A model generated the notes under the pieces. The model saw only the letters and a program-made list of their open reading frames with translations, was not told the origin of the DNA and did no database searches. The position numbers and the translations under genes were made by a program. DNA of 49,513 nucleotides from the NCBI GenBank assembly GCA_014874415.1, contig JACWAI010000091.1:1-49513 (forward strand). The letters are read 5' to 3'. The DNA comes from Nitrososphaerales archaeon. GTDB lineage: Archaea > Thermoproteota > Nitrososphaeria > Nitrososphaerales > Gagatemarchaeaceae. Numbering within the stretch: position 1 is the stretch's first letter; the number at the start of each line of letters is the position of its first letter. Below, in pieces: positions 1 to 7,002 of this stretch.

Positions 1-180
1 GGGAGGCAACGTTAGGGTTCACTTCCACGATACTCGGCCTGGTGAACAATTAAGGCAAACCGCCCGATTTCAGATAGAGAACCCCAACGTGCATGTAGAA
101 GCCTGCGGCTGCGGCGGACACTAGGACCACTAACCGGTTCGGCTAACGACTTAAGAGCAGAAGGCTTTCCGCGCCCGCTC

Positions 181-1506
181 ATGAAGTACGTCGAGGGCTC
201 GAAGCATGTTTTTCTGAATACAGGGACCAGGTTTCCCAGAGAGGTCATCTGGGCGGTGGGGGCGATAAAGTACTCCGCCGCCAAATCGAACGTCGAGCTC
301 GGGCTGCTCGACAAAGAGATCGGCAGGACCATCCAGGCCAAGGCGAAGGAGCTGATGAAGGGGACCCACGATGGGATGGTCTCCGTCGACGTATACCAGA
401 CCGGGTCAGGGACGGGGCTGAACATGAACGCCAACGAGATACTCGCAGAGCTGGCGTCGGAGGAGTTGGGGAAGAAGGTGCATCCGAACGACCATGTCAA
501 CATGAGCCAGTCGTCCAACGACGTCGGGCCGACCGCCATCAGGGTAGCAGCCGCGCTCGCGATAAGCAGGAACCTGCTTCCGGCCCTGGAGGGCATGACC
601 AAGAGCCTGAACGCGCTCTCGAGGAAGACCTCGACCGTGTACAAGTCGGGAAGGACTCACCTCCGTGACGCGCTCCCGGTCACGATGGGACAGGAGTTCG
701 GCGCCTATGCCGACGAGTTCGCCAGGGACGCGAAGCTGGTAAAGCAGACGATGGAATACTTGCTGGAGCTTCCCATCGGAGGGACGGCCGTGGGGACGGG
801 GCTCAACGCTGACCCGAAGTTCGGCGGGATGGTGGCCAAGGAGGTCGCAGCTCTCTCCGGGCTCAGGTTCTCCAGCGCGAAGAACAAGTTCAGGCCGACC
901 AGGCTCCTGACGGACATGTCGTCAGTCAGCGGGACCATGCGGTCGGTCAGCATCGACATGTACAGGCTCTGCCAGGACCTGCGCCTGATGTTCTCCGGGC
1001 CCCGGACCGCCCTTGGAGAGATCGACATCCCCACCCAGGAGGAGGTGGCCGGGAGCAGCATAATGCCTGGGAAGACCAACCCTGTAACTGTCGAAAGCGC
1101 CCTTCTTGCGGCTGCCGAGGTGGTGGGGCTCGACGGCGCCAACGCCTTCGCCGCTGGACTGGGGGAGTTCGAGCTCACCATGGGGGTCCCCCTGATGGGA
1201 TACAACGTCGTGCTTCAGACCAAGCTCCTCTCGGAGGCGCTGAACAAGCTCTCTTCACTGGTCATCGACCACATAGTGCCGATGAAGAAGAAGGCCCGCG
1301 GCTACGCCGAGACCAGCCCGGCCCTGATCACGCTCGTCTCCCCCAAGATAGGCTATGACAAGGCGACGGAGATCGGCAAGCAGATGGCGAAGGGGGTATC
1401 AATCAGGGCGGCGCTCAAGAAGCTGGGGTACGAAGAGAAGGAGATCGACGCGATCCTCAACATGAAGGACCTGGTACAGCCGGGGATACCGTCCAAGAAG
1501 CTCTAG
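181..1506 (+). CDS. fumC: Class II fumarate hydratase (fumarase C type)
   Basis: This 441-residue protein interconverts fumarate and malate in the cytosolic TCA cycle. The superfamily signature GSSIMPGKTN lies at about residues 291-300, and the GTGLNMNANE and GRTHLRD active-site regions are also present. It matches the length and opening of crenarchaeal fumarases (a short N-terminus with an NTGT-FPR motif), so the ATG at 181 gives a full-length enzyme and no extension is needed. Aspartase or argininosuccinate lyase are less likely, because argH is recognised elsewhere in the window and the filter of residues is fumarase-like. The 180 bases upstream hold no gene I can support. Confidence 0.95.
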   Translation: MKYVEGSKHVFLNTGTRFPREVIWAVGAIKYSAAKSNVELGLLDKEIGRTIQAKAKELMKGTHDGMVSVDVYQTGSGTGLNMNANEILAELASEELGKKVHPNDHVNMSQSSNDVGPTAIRVAAALAISRNLLPALEGMTKSLNALSRKTSTVYKSGRTHLRDALPVTMGQEFGAYADEFARDAKLVKQTMEYLLELPIGGTAVGTGLNADPKFGGMVAKEVAALSGLRFSSAKNKFRPTRLLTDMSSVSGTMRSVSIDMYRLCQDLRLMFSGPRTALGEIDIPTQEEVAGSSIMPGKTNPVTVESALLAAAEVVGLDGANAFAAGLGEFELTMGVPLMGYNVVLQTKLLSEALNKLSSLVIDHIVPMKKKARGYAETSPALITLVSPKIGYDKATEIGKQMAKGVSIRAALKKLGYEEKEIDAILNMKDLVQPGIPSKKL

Positions 1507-1534
1507 GCTCGTTTTCTGGCGAAAATGGGCGTAT

Positions 1535-2032
1535 TCAGCGCCTCACTTTGACCCCGATCTTTTCCATCAGCTTGCCGAGCTCGGAGTCGTCTGCGGCGTC
1601 CATCCTGAGGTACTTCAGTATCTCTTCCTCGTCCATGCCGACGCGCCTCGCCTCGGCTACCGTGGCCCTGTAGGCCTCGAGCTCTGTCGGCCTGTCGACG
1701 TACTCGAACGCCTGATCGTACAGCTCCTTCCCCTCCAGGAACTGCCTGACGTGCACGAGGACATGGATCACGTCGAGGTAAAGGAAGTCGCTCTTGGCTG
1801 TCGTGAGGTGCTTCGCGCCGATGCAGATAGTCCCCGTGTCCCTGTCCAGCCACAGGCCCGAGTCGTGGCGCTCGACCCGGAGCTTCAGGTGTTTCATTAT
1901 CTTCGCCATCTGCGCCTTTGAGCCGAAGACCCTAGTCAAAGCTGGGGAAGACTCGAGGCCCGTGAAGACCTCTGACAGCTTGTATTCGCCTATCGCCGCG
2001 CTCCGGCGGACGCGGAATGACTTTGCGCGCAA
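1535..2032 (-). CDS. Uncharacterised protein with a degenerate HxxxH metalloprotease-like motif
   Basis: A 165-residue soluble protein of unknown function, convergent with fumarase. Around residues 88-120 it reads HVLVHVRQF, followed by a PTELEAYR segment. That spacing recalls small zincin-like proteins in which HELVH is followed by a downstream glutamate in an EAY motif. Here the catalytic glutamate of HExxH is a valine, so metal binding may remain while proteolysis is doubtful. The chosen start is a TTG at 2032; a later start is possible. The coding frame is open throughout with normal composition. Function is not assigned. Confidence 0.6.
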   Translation of the reverse strand: MRAKSFRVRRSAAIGEYKLSEVFTGLESSPALTRVFGSKAQMAKIMKHLKLRVERHDSGLWLDRDTGTICIGAKHLTTAKSDFLYLDVIHVLVHVRQFLEGKELYDQAFEYVDRPTELEAYRATVAEARRVGMDEEEILKYLRMDAADDSELGKLMEKIGVKVRR

Positions 2033-2179
2033 TCTTTACCCTTGAGAGTGTCTGGGGTATCAAAAGAGCCGAACTCAAAAGTTAACACTGGCACGGTGAA
2101 GTTTGGTTCACACGGAGCGTTTGCAGTGATCCTCGCTCTGCTCCGACCATGGTTTTTATTGCTGGGCTCCGCGCGAACC

Positions 2180-2760
2180 ATGATGAACCCGGAGAAGGCC
2201 TTCAAGCGCCTCCCTGCTTTCACAACGGAGCGCCTGCTGGTTCGTCCTTTGCGCAGAACCGACGCGCGAGCGATGTTCGCAATCAAAAGCGATTTGCGAG
2301 TCACGGAGCCTTACGGGACGGAGCCCCAGAAATCCCTCCGCGAAACCAAGCGCTGGGTGGAGCAAAGGCTAGCCGACAACAGGCGGCACGACTCGATGAT
2401 GTGGGCTATCTCGCCTAGAGGAGAGGGCGATGCGATCGGGAGCTGTTGTTTCTGGCACTTCGATTTCGGGTCAAAGAGCGCGGAAGTCGGTTACGAGCTC
2501 GACCCAAGCCACTGGCATCGTGGATTGACGACCGAGGCGCTGACCCCCGTGCTCGCCTATGGTTTCGACGGACTGGGACTGCACAGGATCGAGGCTGCCC
2601 TCTTGCCGAGAATGGGCCTTCCAATAAACTCCTTCTCAAACTGGGCTTCAAGCACGAGGGGACGCTCCGCCAGCGTATCCTCTTCAGGGGCCGCTTCTTC
2701 GACCAGCACTACTACAGCCTGCTCAAAGGAGAGCTGACGCCGATTCCAAGGAAGACCTAG
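2180..2760 (+). pseudogene. RimJ/RimL-type GNAT acetyltransferase, frameshifted
   Basis: The ATG at 2180 opens a typical RimJ/RimL acetyltransferase (TERLLVRPL, then EVGYELDPSHWHRGLTTEA, which carries the acetyl-CoA loop), and the frame holds until LHRIEA. The rest of the fold (ENGPSNKLLLKLGFKHEGTLRQR) continues in the next frame and ends at 2760. The break is near 2603-2611, where one base is missing relative to the expected proline-glutamate-asparagine codons. The original frame continues into an unrelated serine/threonine-rich tail. It is either a recent pseudogene or an assembly error; both halves are well conserved, so decay is not advanced. Confidence 0.75.
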
Positions 2761-2798
2761 TTTATCTGCCGTCGACCGGACGAATAGGGGCGGTTGAG

Positions 2799-4097
2799 TT
2801 GATAGCCTCCCTCAGCGGGATAAGAGGGGTCCTGAACAGGGACCTGACGCTAGCCGACGCGACCAGGTTTGCGTCCAACTTCGGGAGGGCCACAGGGCGC
2901 AAGGAGTTCCTCTTGGCCAGAGACCCCCGGAGCACCGGGCCGGCCCTCAGCAGGGCTGTCTCGGCAGGGATGATGTCCCTGGGAGCAACCGTCCACGACT
3001 ACGGCATCATCTCGACCCCGGCCCTCTTCAGGGAGAGCAGGAACAGGCGGCTCCCGGCAATAATGGTTACAGCGTCGCACAACGAGCCCGAGTTCAACGG
3101 ACTGAAGTTCCTGGTGGACGGGGCAGGGGCGGGCAGGGAGCTATTCGATCAGGTGATGGCGGAGAAACAGACAGGAATAGAATTCGGCCAGGGCACCGTG
3201 AGAAAGGCACCGCGTCCCGCCTATGTCGAAGATCTCGTCGGCAGGTTCGGAGCAGGCTCTTGCGAAGGAGTGAGGGTGGCCGTGGACCTGGGAGGCGGAG
3301 CGGCCATTTCGCATACCGTCCCGCTCCTCAGACGCCTGGGATGCGAGGTGACATCCCTCAACGACTCCTACGGTGTTTTCAACAGGAGGGTCGACCCGGT
3401 CGCCGACGAGCTCACGCTTCTCCGGAAGATGGTCAAACAGAAGAAGTGCGACATAGGGCTCGGGTTCGACTGCGACGGGGACAGGCTCGTCATCGTCGAC
3501 TCGTCCGGGCGGAAGAGGACCGGGGACTACATGCTGACCCTCGCCCTCTCAGAGATGCTGAAAGAGACAGGAGAGAAGAAGGTCGTCGTGTCCCTTGACA
3601 CCACCCAGGCCGTCGAAGATGTGACCAGGAAGGCGGGCGGGCACGTCTTCAGGTCGAAGGTAGGGGAGGCGAACGTCGTCGGGGAGATGGTCGAAAGAGG
3701 AGCCAGGCTCGGAGGGGAAGGGAGCAGCGGAGGATTGATCGACGGTTCGTTCAACTTCTGCAGAGACTCCATGCTCGCCGCGCTGGCGATCATAAGGGCG
3801 CTCAAGAAGGGGGGCAGGGAGTTCTACGACTCCGTCCCGGTCTACTGGCAAGAAAGGGTGGCCCTCGCGATACCGAAGGCGAAGGCGCAGAGGGGGATCA
3901 AGAAGCTGGCCAGGAAGTATGACGAACCGGACCTCACCGACGGGCTCAAGGTCCAGCTGCCGAAAAGGTCATGGGTGCTCCTGAGGCCATCTGGGACGGA
4001 AGACGTGGTCCGAGTGTCCGCCGAGGCAGGCACGGCCGAAGCGGCGGCCGAACTGGCCAGGAAGTTTGCAAAGAAGCTCAAGGAGCTGAGCGCCTAG
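2799..4097 (+). CDS. Phosphohexomutase (phosphomannomutase / phosphoglucosamine mutase family)
   Basis: A 432-residue alpha-D-phosphohexomutase interconverting 1- and 6-phosphosugars for nucleotide-sugar supply. The phosphoserine loop TASHN places the catalytic serine at residue 93. The Mg-binding DCDGDR loop is at about 224-229, a sugar-binding GEGSSGG segment follows near 308, and the C-terminal phosphate-binding motif RPSGTED closes the fold. Start is TTG at 2799; no better in-frame start is seen. It lies 13 bases before thiL and is probably co-transcribed. A second, only distantly similar phosphohexomutase lies on the other side of thiL, so the two probably have different sugar preferences. 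Exact substrate cannot be read from sequence. Confidence 0.88.
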   Translation: MIASLSGIRGVLNRDLTLADATRFASNFGRATGRKEFLLARDPRSTGPALSRAVSAGMMSLGATVHDYGIISTPALFRESRNRRLPAIMVTASHNEPEFNGLKFLVDGAGAGRELFDQVMAEKQTGIEFGQGTVRKAPRPAYVEDLVGRFGAGSCEGVRVAVDLGGGAAISHTVPLLRRLGCEVTSLNDSYGVFNRRVDPVADELTLLRKMVKQKKCDIGLGFDCDGDRLVIVDSSGRKRTGDYMLTLALSEMLKETGEKKVVVSLDTTQAVEDVTRKAGGHVFRSKVGEANVVGEMVERGARLGGEGSSGGLIDGSFNFCRDSMLAALAIIRALKKGGREFYDSVPVYWQERVALAIPKAKAQRGIKKLARKYDEPDLTDGLKVQLPKRSWVLLRPSGTEDVVRVSAEAGTAEAAAELARKFAKKLKELSA

Positions 4098-4110
4098 CAC
4101 GCCTGACGAG

Positions 4111-5058
4111 TTGGACGTGATCGAGTCCATCACCGAAGTGGCGAAGAAGCTCCCGAAAGGGTATTCGAAGATAGGGGACGACGTCGCACTGGTTCCTCCT
4201 GGAGAAGGGAAGCTGGTGCTCAAGGTGGACATGCTCGTGGAGCACACCGACGTCCCTCGGGGGATGACCTACAGGCAGGCGGCCAGAAAGGCGGTGGCGA
4301 TGTGCGTGAGCGACTTCGCTGCGAAGGGTGCGAGGCCCGATTCTTTCATGGTTTCTCTCGGCCTTCGAAAGGGCGTGACCCGGGGAGAAGTGGATGAGCT
4401 TGCTCTGGGATTCGGAGATGCAGAACGGGAGTGGAAGGTCCGCCTGGTCGGCGGGGACACGAACGAGTCGCAGGAGCTCGTCATCGATTGCGCCATGGCT
4501 GGCTTCGCCGAGAGCATCGTAGGCAGGAAAGGGGCGAGGGCAGGGGATGCGCTCGTGGTGACAGGTCTGTTCGGATACCCTCCCGCTGGACTGGAAATTC
4601 TAGAGCATGGAGCTGCTGCCGAACCCCTGTTTGAGAAGAGGGCCAGGTCGAGCGTCCTCTTGCCGGCGCCGAGCCTGCGGCTGGGGCGGGCACTGGCTCC
4701 CTACCTCTCCTCGGCCATGGACTCGAGCGACGGGCTGGCCAGGAGCCTTCACATTCTCGCGAAGGAGAGCGGGGTGGGTTTCGAGTTGACGTCTCTGCCC
4801 GTGGGCGTTGGCGTCGACAGGTTTGCTGCAGCCAACGGGCTGCAAGCGGAGGAGCTCGTCTTGGAGGGAGGAGAAGAGTATCTGATCGTCGGGACGGTCC
4901 CGAAGAGGAAGACTGCGTCCGCGAAGGCAGCCGCGCGCAGGGCGGACGGACAGCTCATCGAGATAGGCAGGGTCACGGCTCGACCAGGGCGTGTCGAGCT
5001 AAGAACCAGGGGCGGTGGCTCGCCCATCAGGGACGTGGGCTGGACGCATCTAAGATGA
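4111..5058 (+). CDS. thiL: Thiamine-monophosphate kinase
   Basis: A 315-residue ThiL, which phosphorylates thiamine monophosphate to the active cofactor thiamine diphosphate. The N-terminal IGDDVALV segment, the VDMLVEHTDVP metal-binding region, the VGGDTNES glycine-rich motif at about residues 114-121 and the MDSSDGLA motif near 200 are characteristic of the PurM/ThiL fold. Start is TTG at 4111. The gene follows the first phosphohexomutase by 13 bases, and its 3' end overlaps the convergent second phosphohexomutase by 9 bases. Full length, with no missing motifs noticed. Confidence 0.92.
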   Translation: MDVIESITEVAKKLPKGYSKIGDDVALVPPGEGKLVLKVDMLVEHTDVPRGMTYRQAARKAVAMCVSDFAAKGARPDSFMVSLGLRKGVTRGEVDELALGFGDAEREWKVRLVGGDTNESQELVIDCAMAGFAESIVGRKGARAGDALVVTGLFGYPPAGLEILEHGAAAEPLFEKRARSSVLLPAPSLRLGRALAPYLSSAMDSSDGLARSLHILAKESGVGFELTSLPVGVGVDRFAAANGLQAEELVLEGGEEYLIVGTVPKRKTASAKAAARRADGQLIEIGRVTARPGRVELRTRGGGSPIRDVGWTHLR

Positions 5059-6417
5059 AGCCGACTTCACGATCCTTTCGAACTTCTTGACGAGCTGGTC
5101 GGCGCCCTCCTGTGTCTCTGACTCGGCGAAGATCCGTATGATCGGCTCGGTGCCGCTCGGCCTGACGAGGACCCAGGAGCGCTCCTCCGTCCAGATCTTC
5201 AACCCGTCCACCCTTTCGACCTCCCCCTTGGCCTGGCGTTCGACGGCCTTCAGGACCGCGTCAACCTTCTTGCGGCTGACCTCGACCTTGGTCTTGGCCT
5301 GATGATATCTGGGGACGACGAAGGACAGGGCTCTTGAGAAAGACATGCCTCTTCCCGCGAGGCATTCGAGCATCAGGGCGGTGGTCATCCCGCCGTCCCT
5401 CACCGCTATGTGGGGCGGATAGGTGCACCCTCCGTTCTCCTCGAACCCGAAGATGGCACCCCGTTCCAGGATCGTGCTTGCCAACTCTACGCTCCCGACC
5501 CTAGTCCGCATCACCTTGGCTCCGTGCTTCTTAGCCACAGCCTCGATCGCCTGGCTTGAAGCCACTGACGTTACCACCGTCCCTCCCTTGTTCCTGTCCA
5601 GGACGAAGTCGGCCAGCAGGCACCCGCTCTGGTCCCCCCAGAGTACTCGCCCGTTCTCGTCGCAGAATATCGCCCTGTCCCCGTCGGCGTCGTAGGCCAC
5701 GCCGAAGTCTGCTCCCGTCGATTTCACTGCGGCCGAAAGGTCGTTCAGGGTGTCCGGCGTCGGCTCCGGTCCTCGCCCGGGGAAGCTGCCGTCCACCACC
5801 GAGTTCAGGGTGACGAGCTTGCACCCCAAAGATTCTACGAGGTAGGGCGCCGCCACAGATTGGGCGCCGTCGCCTAGGTCCATGACGACGTTGAACTTCC
5901 TGTCCGCGATCGCTTTGATGTTCACCTTCGAACGGATACCGTTCAGATAGTTCCTGACGACGGAAGGTTCGCCCCTCGCTACCCCGATCGACTTCCAGTC
6001 GGCCCTCGTCTGTGACTTGTCGAAGTAGATCTTCTCTATCCTCTGCTCGTCCAGGTGAGGAACTTCGACCCCCTCGGGACCCGAGACCTTGAGGCCGTTG
6101 TACTGGGGGGGATTGTGGGAGGCCGTCACCATCACCCCGCCTTTGAAGCCCAAGGTCTTGACGCCATACTGCAGCGCCGGGGTGGGGACGAGGCCTGCTT
6201 CTGCGACGTCCCTGCCAGAACTCAGCAGGCCCGAGACCGCCGCGTTGGCGACGGCCGGGCTCGAAAGCCTCCCGTCCTGACCCAGGAGTATCTCACCGCT
6301 CCCGAAGTAGGTGCCCATCGCCTCCGCGAGGCTGATCACAAAGTCAAGGTCGTGGGTCACCCCGGGGACGAACCTTACGCCGTTGGTCCCGAAGAGCCGC
6401 TGCTGGGTTGCGGCCAA
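5050..6417 (-). CDS. glmM: Phosphoglucosamine mutase-like phosphohexomutase
   Basis: A 455-residue phosphohexomutase with the opening RLFGTNGVR typical of archaeal GlmM/phosphomannomutase proteins. The phosphoserine loop VTASHNPP has its catalytic serine at residue 100, DADGDR metal ligands are at 243-248, a sugar-binding GFEENGG motif is near 324, and a C-terminal RPSGTEPIIRI phosphate loop is present. It likely makes glucosamine-1-phosphate for UDP-GlcNAc, though phosphoglucomutase activity is possible. The TTG start at 6417 is supported by a TATA box about 28 bases upstream, giving a leaderless transcript. Its 3' end overlaps thiL convergently. Confidence 0.88.
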   Translation of the reverse strand: MAATQQRLFGTNGVRFVPGVTHDLDFVISLAEAMGTYFGSGEILLGQDGRLSSPAVANAAVSGLLSSGRDVAEAGLVPTPALQYGVKTLGFKGGVMVTASHNPPQYNGLKVSGPEGVEVPHLDEQRIEKIYFDKSQTRADWKSIGVARGEPSVVRNYLNGIRSKVNIKAIADRKFNVVMDLGDGAQSVAAPYLVESLGCKLVTLNSVVDGSFPGRGPEPTPDTLNDLSAAVKSTGADFGVAYDADGDRAIFCDENGRVLWGDQSGCLLADFVLDRNKGGTVVTSVASSQAIEAVAKKHGAKVMRTRVGSVELASTILERGAIFGFEENGGCTYPPHIAVRDGGMTTALMLECLAGRGMSFSRALSFVVPRYHQAKTKVEVSRKKVDAVLKAVERQAKGEVERVDGLKIWTEERSWVLVRPSGTEPIIRIFAESETQEGADQLVKKFERIVKSASS

Positions 6418-6440
6418 GGGCCGACGATTCGCGCAAGACA

Positions 6441-6450
6441 GGATAAAACC
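6441..6450 (-). promoter_or_regulatory. TATA box of the glmM-like gene
   Basis: Read on the minus strand this is GGTTTTATCC, centred about 28 bases before the TTG at 6417. That spacing puts transcription start at or next to the start codon, so it supports the unusual TTG and predicts a leaderless mRNA. Confidence 0.6.
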
Positions 6451-6534
6451 TTCCGATTTTTGGCTGTTTCATGGGCAGAATGGGCGGGTATCGGGCCGCA
6501 AAGGCTTATTTCGAAACCCAGGTCGAGGGCCGTC

Positions 6535-6658
6535 GGGCCCGTAGCGCAGATCTATGAGAGCGGAATACGGATAGCGCGGCAGAGCGTCGCGCCGAACCTT
6601 CTAAGCTGTAGAGAGCTTAGACTCGCAGAGGTCGTGCGTTCAAATCGCACCGGGCCCG
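6535..6658 (+). tRNA. tRNA-Arg(UCU) gene with three apparent short insertions
   Basis: The outer parts form an excellent cloverleaf. Acceptor GGGCCCG (6535-6541) pairs fully with CGGGCCC (6651-6657), with discriminator G at 6658. The T arm GTGCG-TTCAAAT-CGCAC (6634-6650) is perfect. D-stem halves GCGC lie at 6544-6547 and 6574-6577, and the anticodon loop CTTCTAA (6598-6604) reads UCU. A standard 75-nt tRNA is recovered by removing 16 nt from the D loop (about 6553-6568), 14 nt inside the anticodon stem between positions 30 and 31 (6583-6596; stem then GCAGC/GCUGU), and 19 nt in the variable loop (about 6610-6628). I could not fit classical bulge-helix-bulge junctions, so exact ends are inferred from the cloverleaf. 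A TATA-like CTTATTT lies near 6504-6510. Confidence 0.85.
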
Positions 6659-6687
6659 CTCTTGACTTGCCGTATGAATGGCCCCCC

Positions 6688-6885
6688 TCATTCTTCCATT
6701 TCGACAGCCGGAGATCGCCTGAGGACGAGTCCGGCGAATGACAACAGGACGCCGAAGACCACCGCCATCGAGGCGAGGGAGAATGGGCCGATGGAAGGGT
6801 TTGCAATCAGGTTCTTCGAGCCGAAGGCTATGAATATGACTCCGAAGGTGACGACCAATGCCGCGACCGCCGAGTCTGGCTTCAA
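6688..6885 (-). CDS. Small two-helix membrane protein, unknown
   Basis: A 65-residue ORF with two hydrophobic stretches (about residues 7-24 and 36-57) joined by a short polar loop, ending in an acidic tail. This fits a small integral membrane protein. The start would be TTG at 6885. I recognise no family. It lies between the tRNA gene and the P-type ATPase and is on the same strand as the ATPase, 117 bases downstream of its stop. The stretch 6886-7002 holds no other gene. Evidence rests only on the clean two-segment hydrophobicity and open frame. Confidence 0.45.
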   Translation of the reverse strand: MKPDSAVAALVVTFGVIFIAFGSKNLIANPSIGPFSLASMAVVFGVLLSFAGLVLRRSPAVEMEE

Positions 6886-7002
6886 TCTCGGTGCTCCCTC
6901 CTGCTGCTGGAATCAGGACCAATTTCAAGGCGTCGGTCAGTGGCGTTTCGGTCGGGTGAGAGCCGATTCTAGAACTGTGTTGAGGATAGTAGAACCGTCA
7001 TT

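Noticed and set aside
2180-2760. Programmed ribosomal frameshift in the GNAT gene
   Set aside because: No slippery heptamer or downstream structure is evident at 2603-2611, and this family does not use frameshifting.
6535-6658. A single canonical intron at position 37/38 of the tRNA-Arg gene
   Set aside because: The anticodon loop CTTCTAA and 3' stem are contiguous, so nothing is inserted at 37/38; the extra bases fall at three other sites.
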